From an uncultured Lachnospiraceae bacterium (GTDB lineage Bacteria > Bacillota > Clostridia > Lachnospirales > Lachnospiraceae): 64,000 nucleotides of DNA. The stretch's first letter is position 1, and the number at the start of each line of letters is the position of its first letter. The translations under genes were made by a program, and so were the position numbers. The notes under the pieces are model-generated. The model did not search any database. It saw nothing but the letters and a program-made list of their open reading frames with translations, and was not told where the DNA came from. Below are positions 51,751-61,082 of this stretch, one piece after another. The DNA lies in the NCBI GenBank assembly GCA_947625015.1, contig CANQMR010000008.1, forward strand, positions 1-64,000. Direction: 5' to 3'.

Positions 51751-51831
51751 GGCATATCTCCTCCGCATACATTATATTATAAAGCATTGTAGCATAAAAC
51801 AATAAAAATAACAAATAAAATCCGATATCCA

Positions 51832-51860
51832 TTGACAGTTTTATGAAAAAAGGATAACAT
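51832..51860 (+). promoter_or_regulatory. promoter of purF-purB
   Basis: TTGACA (51832-51837), a 17-base spacer and TAACAT (51855-51860). The same -10 box is used by glnA and the tRNA cluster. The leader of about 60 bases shows no purine riboswitch. Confidence 0.65.
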
Positions 51861-51926
51861 AAAAGCCGGTATCTGATGTGATTCAGAGAGCATATTGACA
51901 AGTGATAAATAGTAGGAGACTTTTAC

Positions 51927-53396
51927 ATGAGCGATATTATGGATTACAGCTTTGATGAGGATGCGCTCCATGAGGAGTGCGGGGTTTTCGGTATTTATGA
52001 TTTTGACGGCGGTGATGTGGCGGCTTCCATTTATTACGGACTGTTTGCCTTGCAGCATAGGGGACAGGAGAGCTGCGGGATTGCAGTGTCAGATACGGAG
52101 GGACCGAAGGGAAAGGTGCTTTCCGCTAAGGGCATGGGGCTCGTCAATGAGGTGTTTACGCCGGAGGATTTAGACAAGCTAAAGGGCAACATCGGGGTAG
52201 GCCATGTCCGCTATTCTACAGCGGGCGCTTCCACCAGAGAGAATGCCCAACCTTTGGTTTTAAATTATGTAAAGGGAACTTTGGGACTGGCCCATAACGG
52301 CAATCTGGTCAATGCGCCGGAGCTTCGGCGGGAGTTAGAGCTTAACGGGGCGATTTTCCAGACCACCATTGACTCGGAGGTCATTGCCTATCACATTGCC
52401 AGGGAGCGGGTGAAGGCCCCCAATGTGGAACAGGCGGTATTGCAGGCACTCAAGAAGGTAAAGGGTTCCTACTCTTTGATTATTATGAGCCCCCGGAAGC
52501 TGATTGGGGCAAGAGATCCATTCGGGTTCCGTCCTCTTTGCATTGGCAGGCGGAACAATACCTACATACTGGCCTCTGAAAGCTGCGCCTTAGACACTAT
52601 CGGGGCGGAGTTTGTGCGGGATGTGGAGCCGGGAGAGATGGTAGCCATATCGCCGGAAAATGGTCTTGTATCCTATAGGGATATGTGTCAGGACAAACAT
52701 GCGAGATGCATTTTTGAATATATCTATTTTGCGAGACCGGACAGCGTTTTTGATAAAATGAGCGTCTATGAGTCGAGGATTATTGCCGGAAGATGTCTTG
52801 CCAAGGACTCCCCTGTGGAGGCGGATTTGGTGGTGGGCGTGCCGGAGTCCGGCAATGCGGCGGCGTTAGGCTATTCCCTGGAATCAGGGATTCCCTATGG
52901 AACGGCGTTTGTCAAGAACAGCTATGTGGGAAGGACATTTATTAAGCCCAAACAGAGCCAGCGGGAGTCCAGCGTACAGGTAAAGCTGAATGTGTTAAAG
53001 GACGCCGTTAAGGGCAAGCGGGTGATTATGATTGACGATTCCATTGTCCGGGGAACCACCTCTGACCGGATTGTCAGCATGTTAAAAGAAGCAGGGGCAA
53101 CGGAAGTGCATGTGCGGATTTCGTCGCCGCCTTTTTTGCACCCTTGTTATTTCGGAACCGATATTCCCAGTGAGGACCAGTTGATTGCCCACAACCGCAC
53201 TACGGAGGAAATCCGGGAGATATTAGGAGCGGATTCGTTAGGGTATTTAAGGTTGGAACGGCTTAAGGAGCTGTCTGCCGGAAGGCAGTACTGCGACGGC
53301 TGCTTTAGCGGCAATTATCCGTTAGAGCCGCCGAAGGAGGACATACGGGGGGAGCATGACGCCACCGTAAGAGAGAACAGGAAGAAAAGGATATAG
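51927..53396 (+). CDS. purF: amidophosphoribosyltransferase
   Basis: The 489-residue protein opens MSDIMDYSFDEDALHEECGV; the Cys of EECGVFG becomes the N-terminal nucleophile after a short propeptide is removed. The glutaminase domain has ALQHRGQESCGIAVSD and GHVRYSTAG; the transferase domain has KRVIMIDDSIVRGTTSDRIV for PRPP. Cysteines in HPCYFG and YCDGCFSG near the end suggest the iron-sulfur form found in Bacillus. It makes 5-phosphoribosylamine, the first step of purine synthesis, and is followed 13 bases on by purB. Confidence 0.96.
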   Translation: MSDIMDYSFDEDALHEECGVFGIYDFDGGDVAASIYYGLFALQHRGQESCGIAVSDTEGPKGKVLSAKGMGLVNEVFTPEDLDKLKGNIGVGHVRYSTAGASTRENAQPLVLNYVKGTLGLAHNGNLVNAPELRRELELNGAIFQTTIDSEVIAYHIARERVKAPNVEQAVLQALKKVKGSYSLIIMSPRKLIGARDPFGFRPLCIGRRNNTYILASESCALDTIGAEFVRDVEPGEMVAISPENGLVSYRDMCQDKHARCIFEYIYFARPDSVFDKMSVYESRIIAGRCLAKDSPVEADLVVGVPESGNAAALGYSLESGIPYGTAFVKNSYVGRTFIKPKQSQRESSVQVKLNVLKDAVKGKRVIMIDDSIVRGTTSDRIVSMLKEAGATEVHVRISSPPFLHPCYFGTDIPSEDQLIAHNRTTEEIREILGADSLGYLRLERLKELSAGRQYCDGCFSGNYPLEPPKEDIRGEHDATVRENRKKRI

Positions 53397-53409
53397 ATGA
53401 GGAGGAAGT

Positions 53410-54858
53410 ATGAAGGATAAGTATGTAAGCCCATTGTCAGAGAGGTATGCCAGCCGGGAGATGCAGTATATTTTCTCGCCGGATATGAAGTTTAAGACTT
53501 GGAGAAAGCTGTGGATTGCATTAGCGGAGACGGAGCACGAGCTGGGATTGTCAGAAAACGGCAAGCCGGTCATTACGGAGGAACAGATTGAAGAGCTGAA
53601 GGCTTTTCAGAATGATATTAATTATGATGTGGCGAGAAAACGGGAAAAACAGGTGCGTCATGATGTGATGAGCCATGTCTACGCCTACGGCAAGCAGTGT
53701 CCGGCGGCGGCGGGCATTATACATTTAGGCGCGACCAGCTGCTATGTAGGGGACAATACGGATGTAATCATTATGACCGAAGCGATGAAATTAGTCCGTA
53801 AGAAGCTGTTGAATGTCATCAATGAGCTTTCCCAATTTGCGATGAAATATAAGGATCTGCCAACCCTTGCCTTTACGCATTTCCAGCCTGCGCAGCCCAC
53901 GACCGTAGGAAAGCGGGCAACCCTCTGGTTAGAGGATTTAATGCTGGATTTATCCGATTTGGAATATATGATCAGCCAGCAGAAACTCTTAGGCTGTAAG
54001 GGGACGACAGGAACCCAGGCCAGCTTTATGGAGCTGTTTGACGGGGATCACGATACAGTGAGAAAGATTGACGGCATGATTGCCGAGAAGATGGGATTTA
54101 AGGAGTGCTATCCCGTCTCCGGACAGACCTATTCCCGGAAGGTGGACACAAGGGTGCTGAATGTGTTAAGCGGCATTGCGCAAAGCGCCCATAAGTTCTC
54201 CAACGATATCCGTCTGCTCCAGCATTTAAAGGAGATTGAGGAGCCTTTTGAAAAGAACCAGATCGGTTCCTCTGCCATGGCCTACAAGCGGAACCCCATG
54301 CGGTCTGAACGGATTGCCTCTCTTGCCAATTATGTTATGGCAGATGCGTTAAATCCGGCGATTACAGCGGCAACCCAGTGGTTTGAACGGACGCTGGACG
54401 ACTCCGCCAACAAGCGCATTTCCATTCCGGAGGCATTTCTTGCAGTGGACGGGATTTTGGATCTGTATTTAAATGTAGTGGACGGGTTGGTGGTATATGA
54501 CAAGGTTATCTATCAGCGGTTCATGAAGGAGATTCCGTTTATGGCGACAGAGAATATTATGATGGACGCAGTAAAGCGGGGCGGTGACCGCCAGGAGCTT
54601 CACGAGCGGATTCGGGAACATTCGATGGCTGCCGGCGCAGTAGTCAAGCAGGAAGGCAAAGAAAATGACTTGGTTGACCGTATCGCAGGCGATCCGGCCT
54701 TTGGCATGACAAAGGAAATGATTGTGGAATTGTTAGAGCCAAAGAATTTTGTGGGAAGGGCGCCGCAGCAGACAGAGGAGTTTATCACAGAGGTGGTTAA
54801 ACCTGTGCTTGCCGCAAACAGCGACCTTCTGGGCATGACGGCAGAGATTACCGTATAA
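53410..54858 (+). CDS. purB: adenylosuccinate lyase
   Basis: The 482-residue protein belongs to the fumarase/aspartase superfamily. TLAFTHFQPAQPTTVGKRAT provides the catalytic His region, and QIGSSAMAYKRNPMRSERI is the signature loop with the catalytic Ser. It cleaves SAICAR and adenylosuccinate in purine synthesis. The close relatives of this length (about 475-480) are found in Clostridia. GAGGAGGAAG stands before the ATG. It shares the purF promoter and is followed by a terminator. Confidence 0.95.
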   Translation: MKDKYVSPLSERYASREMQYIFSPDMKFKTWRKLWIALAETEHELGLSENGKPVITEEQIEELKAFQNDINYDVARKREKQVRHDVMSHVYAYGKQCPAAAGIIHLGATSCYVGDNTDVIIMTEAMKLVRKKLLNVINELSQFAMKYKDLPTLAFTHFQPAQPTTVGKRATLWLEDLMLDLSDLEYMISQQKLLGCKGTTGTQASFMELFDGDHDTVRKIDGMIAEKMGFKECYPVSGQTYSRKVDTRVLNVLSGIAQSAHKFSNDIRLLQHLKEIEEPFEKNQIGSSAMAYKRNPMRSERIASLANYVMADALNPAITAATQWFERTLDDSANKRISIPEAFLAVDGILDLYLNVVDGLVVYDKVIYQRFMKEIPFMATENIMMDAVKRGGDRQELHERIREHSMAAGAVVKQEGKENDLVDRIAGDPAFGMTKEMIVELLEPKNFVGRAPQQTEEFITEVVKPVLAANSDLLGMTAEITV

Positions 54859-54883
54859 GAGATAAATTCAATCGATATAAAGC

Positions 54884-54926
54884 AAAGACCTGTTTCAGTG
54901 CAGAACTGGGGCAGGTCTTTTTCTTT
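54884..54926 (+). terminator. terminator after purF-purB
   Basis: AAAGACCTG (54884-54892) pairs with CAGGTCTTT (54912-54920) around a loop of 19 bases, with T runs after it. Confidence 0.85.
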
Positions 54927-54987
54927 GATTTTTTTGTCATTAAAAATTTTTTGTTTGGGTAATTAAAACAGGTGAGTAAAATTCAAT

Positions 54988-55058
54988 TTAAGATATGTTA
55001 AGAATTTTTTAAGAGAGTAGTTAAGAATTAAATTGTATTTTAAGAATGGTTATATAAT
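54988..55058 (+). promoter_or_regulatory. TTAAGA direct repeats and TATAAT box before the CPBP-C39 gene
   Basis: TTAAGA occurs at 54988, 54998, 55009, 55021 and 55040. The first four copies are 10, 11 and 12 bases apart, so all lie on one face of the helix. A TATAAT stands at 55053-55058 without a -35 box at normal distance. This is the layout of promoters activated by OmpR/PhoB-type regulators, whose boxes are hexamers with about five bases between (e.g. TTAACA repeats for PhoP of Bacillus). The regulator at 56838, in the same operon, is the obvious candidate, which would make the operon self-activating. The repeats are seen; the regulator link is inferred. Confidence 0.65.
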
Positions 55059-55132
55059 CAGAATAAGTTAATTAACTAAAAAATCGGAATCGGTTGATAC
55101 AGCGATAATTGTTAAAAAGGTGGAGATGTAAA

Positions 55133-56812
55133 ATGGCAGTCAGTAAAAGAAATATATTTATACATGTTATAGTAATGTATTTCGTGTTCTTGTTGGGCGA
55201 ATGGACACGAATGTTTGCATTTCATATGAATCTTACGGAACCTTATGATGAAATGATGTCAGTTCTGATTAATATCAGCATTGTTATATTGTTTACATGG
55301 TTATATGCAGTGTTTGTATTAAAAATGCCAATGAAAAAGTTTATGATTTGTGGTCCATTGCCGAAGTTTAAATGGTGTGTGGTTGCAGTGCTTATTCCCA
55401 GTGCTATTTGCCTTTTTTATATATTTTTCTTAGATGGCACATTACAAAAAAACATCTTAAGCCATACAGACTTGGTATATATTTATTCTTATACTATTTT
55501 ACGGACAGGTGTGTTATCTGGAATAGTAGAAGAAATTATTTTTCGCGGAATGATTATGAATATTTTGGATGGTTTTTTTTCCAGAAAATGGGCAATTTTT
55601 ATCTCAGCTTTTCTGTTTGCCTCTATTCACTTAGAGAATATGGAGCTTTCACATATTACAGATACAATTATGATGCTGATATCTATTACAATAGCGGGCA
55701 TTGCTCTTTCTGCGGTGGCTTATGAAACGGGTTCCATATGGTCTGGCGTTATAATACATGGAATGTACAATATTATTACTTCCGGACAAATTCTGGAAAT
55801 AGCAACAGAGCATAATTTTTTGACAATTTGGAATTATACGCCTGATACAAGAAATAAGTTATTTACAGGTGGAGATTATGGTATAACAGCAGGTATTCCT
55901 ACGGTTATTGGTTTTTTAATTATTATAGTGATAGCTAAAAAGGGATTGCAAGAAAAAAATAAGACAGCAATAGAAAAAGAACAATATGTGTCTGCTGCAA
56001 AGAAAAATATGCAATATATATTTTGTGTGATTTTGCTGATTATAGTATTTTGTTATGGGATAGTTTTGAAAAACCACTCCCTTAATATGTGTGTAAGTGA
56101 TGAAATAGAAGAGACCGTACAGGCTTTTGCATTAAATGAAAGTGATAAAGATGTTATACGAAAAAGCAGGCGTTATTGTGCTATTCTTAAACAACGGGAC
56201 GCCTATCCGACAAGAATGATAGAGGATTTAGAACGAAATCCTGAAATGTTAGATTTTGTAGAGCAATATGGAAAGCAAACGAAACTGCTTTCCGAAGAAT
56301 TTACACAGACTGAAAAGGAAACGGAATTTCCATTACTGATACAATGGGACAGCAGATGGGGATATAAACCATATGGAAATAGTATAATCGGGCTGTCAGG
56401 CTGTGGGCCTACCTGTTTGTCTATGGTTCTCTTTGCTTTAACAAGGAATCCACAATTAACACCGGATTTTATTGCGGGTTATAGCATGGACAAGGGATAT
56501 TATATTGAGGGTGTTGGAACATCATGGGACTTAATGACAGATATTGCAGAATATTATGGCGTTACAGTGGAGAATATAGAGGTTTTGGCAGAAGATGAGA
56601 TGAAAAAGTATCTTTCGGAGGGAGCGGTGCTGATTTGTTCGATGGGACCTGGGGATTTTACAGATCAAGGACACTTTATTGTAATTAGAGGTTATAATAA
56701 AAACGGGTTTATAGTGAACGATCCTTTCAGCTATACAAACAGTTCGCACGAATGGAGTTATGAAAAATTAATTCCTCAAATTTGCCAAACCTGGATTTAT
56801 ACGCTAGAATAG
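55133..56812 (+). CDS. fusion of a CPBP intramembrane protease and a C39-type cysteine peptidase
   Basis: The ATG at 55133 follows AGGTGGAG and gives 559 residues. Residues 1-285 hold about eight membrane helices and the CPBP (Abi) motifs: SGIVEEIIFRGM (EExxxR near 133), FLFASIHLENM (FxxxH near 164) and WSGVIIHGMYN (HxxxN near 209). One more helix at about 293-315 leads to a soluble C-terminal half. There, LIQWDSRWGY, GLSGCGPTCLSMVLFA (nucleophile Cys near 423), GHFIVIRGYNKNG (His) and VNDPF (Asp/Asn) are the marks of a C39-family papain-like peptidase, probably outside the cell. CPBP proteins and C39 peptidases both occur in bacteriocin systems, but I do not know this fusion. An OmpR two-component system follows. 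Confidence 0.85.
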   Translation: MAVSKRNIFIHVIVMYFVFLLGEWTRMFAFHMNLTEPYDEMMSVLINISIVILFTWLYAVFVLKMPMKKFMICGPLPKFKWCVVAVLIPSAICLFYIFFLDGTLQKNILSHTDLVYIYSYTILRTGVLSGIVEEIIFRGMIMNILDGFFSRKWAIFISAFLFASIHLENMELSHITDTIMMLISITIAGIALSAVAYETGSIWSGVIIHGMYNIITSGQILEIATEHNFLTIWNYTPDTRNKLFTGGDYGITAGIPTVIGFLIIIVIAKKGLQEKNKTAIEKEQYVSAAKKNMQYIFCVILLIIVFCYGIVLKNHSLNMCVSDEIEETVQAFALNESDKDVIRKSRRYCAILKQRDAYPTRMIEDLERNPEMLDFVEQYGKQTKLLSEEFTQTEKETEFPLLIQWDSRWGYKPYGNSIIGLSGCGPTCLSMVLFALTRNPQLTPDFIAGYSMDKGYYIEGVGTSWDLMTDIAEYYGVTVENIEVLAEDEMKKYLSEGAVLICSMGPGDFTDQGHFIVIRGYNKNGFIVNDPFSYTNSSHEWSYEKLIPQICQTWIYTLE

Positions 56813-56837
56813 TTGCAGAAAGAAGGTGAAGACAGAA

Positions 56838-57554
56838 ATGGAGCAAACCGAAATTTTAATAATCGAAGACGATGCCGATATCCGGGAGGGGATACGAATT
56901 CTTTTGAGCAGTGAGGGTTATCGTATAACGGAAGCATCTAATGGAATGGAGGGCTTGAAACTTTTATCTGATGATATAGATTTAGTTATTTTAGACATAA
57001 TGATGCCGGGAATTTCAGGTTTGCGTGTTTGTGAGGAAATACGAAAAATATCTTATGTTCCGGTTCTGTTTCTAACTGCAAAAGCACAGGAATCCGATAA
57101 ATTGATTGGCTTGATGGCTGGTGGTGATGATTATTTAATAAAACCATTTTCATATGCAGAATTATTGGGACGAGTAACATCTCTGCTGCGCAGATATCAG
57201 GTATATGGAGGAATGAAGGGAGTGAGCAGTCCCTCCAATGAGTGGGTAGAATATCTTGATATTCGCCTGAATAAATCAAACAACGAAGTTATCAAAAAGG
57301 ACGCAGATTTAGAGCTTACAGATATTGAATACAAAATTCTTCGATTACTCATGGAAAATCCTAAAAAAATTTTTTCCATTCAAAATCTTTATGAAAGCGT
57401 ATGGGAGGAACCATTTATATATTCATCTGGTAATACGGTTATGGTTCATATTCGAAAACTGCGTTTAAAGATTGAGGATAATCCTGATAATCCTGATTAC
57501 ATTCAAACGGTTTGGGGAAAGGGGTATCGACTTGGTAATGAAACAAAAAAATAA
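56838..57554 (+). CDS. OmpR-family response regulator
   Basis: The ATG at 56838 (MEQTEILIIEDDADI) is better spaced from AAGAAGGTG than the GTG at 56826, giving 238 residues. The receiver has the acidic pair EDD, phospho-acceptor Asp in DLVILDIMMPGISG, Thr in FLTAKAQESD and Lys in DYLIKPFSYAEL. The C-terminal winged helix lies at about 145-236 (LELTDIEYKILRLLMENPKK, YIQTVWGKGYRL). It lies 25 bases after the protease gene and overlaps the kinase gene by 17. The TTAAGA repeats at 54988 are its likely target. Confidence 0.93.
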   Translation: MEQTEILIIEDDADIREGIRILLSSEGYRITEASNGMEGLKLLSDDIDLVILDIMMPGISGLRVCEEIRKISYVPVLFLTAKAQESDKLIGLMAGGDDYLIKPFSYAELLGRVTSLLRRYQVYGGMKGVSSPSNEWVEYLDIRLNKSNNEVIKKDADLELTDIEYKILRLLMENPKKIFSIQNLYESVWEEPFIYSSGNTVMVHIRKLRLKIEDNPDNPDYIQTVWGKGYRLGNETKK

Positions 57555-58896
57555 ACCGATTTTTTGTGGATTTTTTAAGGGAAAGTATAGAAAAAGTTTA
57601 ACTGGAGAGATGATGTTACTGCTTTGCAAATCAATGGTTATCGCAGTTTTTTTCTTTGCTTTATTCTATTTGGGAAGTAAGACAATATTAGATTTCTATT
57701 TTGAAGACTCAGATTATTTAAAACGGGTTGAAAACAAACGGATAGAAGAATTTCAGAAGTATATTACCCAAAATAATATTTCAACAAAAGATACTACATT
57801 ATTAACAGATTGGATTCATGAACGGAATATTCCTCTTGTTACCATATCAAGAAAGCGCGAATTATTATATGATAGTACATATATGGCAAGAACACCGATT
57901 GGAAAAACAGATGCGGATTACCTTCACAAGTCATGGCAATATTTTCACACTGTCGAATTTGCAGATGGGACCGCTGATGTTTTGATTTATGAGGGTTACG
58001 AAGAAAAATATTATATTTCAGTTCTTGTACTGTCCATTCTGTTAAGTGTGGTGGTAATGTTGATTATATTTGTACAAGGTATGAAAAAAAGAGTTATTTA
58101 TATTAAGGCATTGAAAGAAGAAATTGACATGATTGGCGGAGGCTGTCTTACACATTCGATTGTGATACAGGGTGAAGATGAGTTGGCCGGACTTGCAGAT
58201 GGATTAAACAAAATGCGAATGTCTTTATTAGAGACACAGGAAATGGAAGAAAAATTGAGGATTGCAGAAGAAGAACTCGTTACAGGAATGTCGCATGATT
58301 TACGAACGCCGCTTACCGGTTTGATGACATATTTGGAGATTATGCGAAAGCAAGATGAAAACGGGGAAAAGATTGAAAGAAAATATATAGAAAAATCTTT
58401 TGATAAAGCAGTTCAAATGCGAACTCTGTCAAATCAAATGTTTGAGTATTTCCTTGCAAAACGAGAACAAAATATTTTATTAAACCCGCCGGTAGATTGG
58501 CAATCCGTTACCGGGGACTATCTCTCTGAATTTGTTTGTTCCATGCAGAAAGCAGGGCTTGTGGTAGAATATAAAAATCCGGGAGATGTTTGTGCTAAAA
58601 TTGCAATCAATGATGATTTCTGGGGAAGAATATTTGATAATATTATTTCTAATTTTGAAAAATATGCCGATCCGTCTATTCCGGTTAAGCTGAATATTTT
58701 ATTTGAAGAAAAATGGTTTGGAATAAGAATAGAAAATAAAATTATAGATGACTGGAAAGAAAAAAGGGGAAATAACATTGGAATGAAAAATGTTTGTTTT
58801 ATGATGAAAAAGATGAACGGACAATGTGAGACGCAAATACATGATGGTAAATATATTGTAATATTATGGCTGCCCATAAAGAGTGAGATTATATGA
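57538..58896 (+). CDS. sensor histidine kinase with reduced ATPase domain
   Basis: I take the ATG at 57538 (MKQKNKPIFCGFFKG), inside the end of the regulator gene, giving 452 residues. Two membrane helices (about 30-52 and 161-180) enclose an outer domain of about 105 residues. A HAMP-like stretch and then EELVTGMSHDLRTPLTGLMT with the phosphorylated His follow. The ATPase domain has the N box (IFDNIISNFEKYAD), but the DxGxG region reads ENKIIDDWKEKRGNN and the last glycine box only NIGMKN. The ATP lid is therefore shortened, as in several antimicrobial-peptide-sensing kinases. It should act on the regulator before it. Confidence 0.88.
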   Translation: MKQKNKPIFCGFFKGKYRKSLTGEMMLLLCKSMVIAVFFFALFYLGSKTILDFYFEDSDYLKRVENKRIEEFQKYITQNNISTKDTTLLTDWIHERNIPLVTISRKRELLYDSTYMARTPIGKTDADYLHKSWQYFHTVEFADGTADVLIYEGYEEKYYISVLVLSILLSVVVMLIIFVQGMKKRVIYIKALKEEIDMIGGGCLTHSIVIQGEDELAGLADGLNKMRMSLLETQEMEEKLRIAEEELVTGMSHDLRTPLTGLMTYLEIMRKQDENGEKIERKYIEKSFDKAVQMRTLSNQMFEYFLAKREQNILLNPPVDWQSVTGDYLSEFVCSMQKAGLVVEYKNPGDVCAKIAINDDFWGRIFDNIISNFEKYADPSIPVKLNILFEEKWFGIRIENKIIDDWKEKRGNNIGMKNVCFMMKKMNGQCETQIHDGKYIVILWLPIKSEII

Positions 58897-59016
58897 TTGC
58901 CATATATTTTTTATACAAAATAAGACTATAATAAAAAAATTGCTAGGTAAAACGGGTATTTTATGTTATACTATCATCTGGAGTATAATTGTTATTAGAA
59001 AAGAAAGGGTGATTGA

Positions 59017-60405
59017 GTGAACGATAACCACATGGAGAAGATTAATTCATATTCAATGATTACAGAGGAGATACAGGGATTGTCAGAATTATGCATGGAG
59101 AATCTCTATATTGATCCGGAACTGTTTACCAAATATGAAGTAAAGAGGGGTCTTAGAGATATCAATGGTAAGGGCGTGCTTACGGGCCTTACGGATGTCT
59201 CCAGGATTCAGTCATATATTGTGGAAGACAATGATATGATTCCATGCGACGGTAAGCTGTATTATCAGGGTGTGGATGTAGAGGATATAGTGGCAGGATT
59301 TATCAAGGAGAAACGGTTTGGCTATGAGGAGACGGTGTATCTGCTCCTGTTTGGAAAGCTGCCCAATGAAGGTGAACTTGCCAAAATTACAAAGATATTA
59401 GCGGATTACAGGTCCTCCCTGCCGACGCATTTTGTCAGGGATATTATCTTAAAAGCGCCCAGCAAGGATATGATGAATACCCTTCAGAGAAGTATATTGA
59501 CTTTGTATGCCTATGATGAAAAAGCAGACGACACATCGATTCCCAATGTGCTGCGCCAGTGCCTGCAATTAATTTCAGTAGTTCCGCTGCTGTCCGTATA
59601 TGGATATCAGGCCTACAGCCATTATCACGATGGCAACAGCTTATACATACATACGCCTCAGCCTCAGTTGTCTACGGCGGAGAATATTCTGTATCTCTTA
59701 AGGCCGGACAGCAAATATTCGGAGTTAGAGGCAAGAATCTTAGATTTGGCGTTAGTTCTTCATGCAGAGCATGGTGGCGGTAATAATTCCACCTTTACCA
59801 CCCATGTTGTAAGTTCTTCCGGAACGGACACTTATTCTTCCATGGCGGCTTCCTTAGGCTCCCTTAAAGGACCGAAGCATGGCGGCGCCAACATCAAGGT
59901 GACTAAGATGTTCGCAGACATGAAGGAACAGGTAAAGGACTGGGATGATGATGAGCAGATTAAGGCTTATCTCAAGAAGCTGTTGAATAAAGAGGCGTTT
60001 GACAGGGCAGGCTTAATCTATGGTATGGGACATGCGGTCTATTCCATTTCCGACCCCAGAGCCAAGGTGTTTAAGGGCTTTGTGGAGAAGCTTTCTGTGG
60101 AAAAGGGTTACGAGAAGGAATACCGGCTTTATTCCAATGTGGAACGGTTAGCGCCGGAGGTTATTGCAGAGGAGCGCAGGATTTATAAGGGCGTAAGCGC
60201 CAATGTGGATTTCTATTCCGGCTTTGTGTATCAGATGTTGGGACTGCCGGTGGAACTGTTTACCCCGCTGTTTGCCGTTGCCAGAATGGCAGGCTGGAGC
60301 GCACACCGCATTGAGGAGCTGATTAACCAGGGTAAGATTATCCGTCCGGCCTATAAGGCGGTAAAGAAACAGCAGCCTTATATTCCAATGGCTGAGCGGG
60401 AATAA
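59017..60405 (+). CDS. citrate synthase (citrate/2-methylcitrate synthase family)
   Basis: The 462-residue protein starts at GTG with AAAGGGTG before it. Visible motifs are GVLTGLTDVSRI and LYYQGVDVEDIVAGF at the N-terminus, LVLHAEHGGGNNSTFTTHVV with the first catalytic His, GPKHGGANIKV with the second, GMGHAVYSISDPRA, and NVDFYSGFVYQMLGLP with the catalytic Asp. The extra N-terminal 40 residues and the length fit the clostridial type. It condenses oxaloacetate with acetyl-CoA, here probably for 2-oxoglutarate and glutamate supply. It belongs to a new unit, the AT-rich two-component operon having ended 120 bases before. Confidence 0.92.
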   Translation: MNDNHMEKINSYSMITEEIQGLSELCMENLYIDPELFTKYEVKRGLRDINGKGVLTGLTDVSRIQSYIVEDNDMIPCDGKLYYQGVDVEDIVAGFIKEKRFGYEETVYLLLFGKLPNEGELAKITKILADYRSSLPTHFVRDIILKAPSKDMMNTLQRSILTLYAYDEKADDTSIPNVLRQCLQLISVVPLLSVYGYQAYSHYHDGNSLYIHTPQPQLSTAENILYLLRPDSKYSELEARILDLALVLHAEHGGGNNSTFTTHVVSSSGTDTYSSMAASLGSLKGPKHGGANIKVTKMFADMKEQVKDWDDDEQIKAYLKKLLNKEAFDRAGLIYGMGHAVYSISDPRAKVFKGFVEKLSVEKGYEKEYRLYSNVERLAPEVIAEERRIYKGVSANVDFYSGFVYQMLGLPVELFTPLFAVARMAGWSAHRIEELINQGKIIRPAYKAVKKQQPYIPMAERE

Positions 60406-60439
60406 TTTGTTGAGCGGTTATATAAAAGGAGGTAGAGAG

Positions 60440-61042
60440 ATGGATAGCAAGGTGATGAACAAGTTAAGCTATGGTTTGTTTGTACTGACAGCGAAGGACG
60501 GAGATAAGGATAACGGGTGTATTATCAATACCGGCGCACAGGTTACTACATCGCCTAACCGGATTATTATCACTGTGAATAAGGATAACTATACCCATGA
60601 TATGGTGATGAAGACGAAGGAATTTAATCTCTCCATATTAGATGAGAGCGCTTCCTTTGCCACATTCCAGCATTTTGGGTTTCAGAGCGGACGGGATACG
60701 GATAAGTTTGCGGATTATGAATACAGCAGGGCACAAAATGGCGTCGCTTACCTGACAAAGGAGTGTAACGGTTATATTTCCGGTAAGGTGGTTGATACAG
60801 TGGATTTGGGCACCCATACATTATTCATTGCAGATGTGACCGGCGGCGAAGTACTGTCGGATAAGCCTTCGGCTACTTACACCTACTATCATGCCAACAT
60901 TAAGAAGGCGCCGGGGACAGAGGAAAAGAAGAAGGGCTTTGTCTGTACAATTTGTGGTTATATCTATGAGGGAGATACTCTGCCGGCGGATTTTGTCTGC
61001 CCGATTTGTAAGCATGGAGCGGAGGATTTTCAGCCTTTATAG
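60440..61042 (+). CDS. flavin reductase-like domain fused to rubredoxin
   Basis: The ATG at 60440 has AAAGGAGGTAG before it, giving 200 residues. Residues 1-150 match the flavin reductase/split-barrel family (MNKLSYGLFVLTAKDGDKDN; QVTTSPNRIIITVNK; NLSILDESASFATFQHFGFQ). The last 40 form a rubredoxin with CTICGYIYEGD and CPICKHGAEDF holding one iron. Such fusions (high-molecular-weight rubredoxin type) pass electrons from NAD(P)H through FMN to iron, often in oxygen or NO detoxification together with a flavodiiron protein. None is nearby. It follows citrate synthase after 34 bases. Confidence 0.92.
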   Translation: MDSKVMNKLSYGLFVLTAKDGDKDNGCIINTGAQVTTSPNRIIITVNKDNYTHDMVMKTKEFNLSILDESASFATFQHFGFQSGRDTDKFADYEYSRAQNGVAYLTKECNGYISGKVVDTVDLGTHTLFIADVTGGEVLSDKPSATYTYYHANIKKAPGTEEKKKGFVCTICGYIYEGDTLPADFVCPICKHGAEDFQPL

Positions 61043-61082
61043 GAGAAATCCGGTTGTAGTATAGTAGAAATCAGGTGAGGGA

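Noticed and set aside
51861-51926. Purine riboswitch before purF
   Set aside because: The leader is too short and lacks the conserved three-way-junction sequence.
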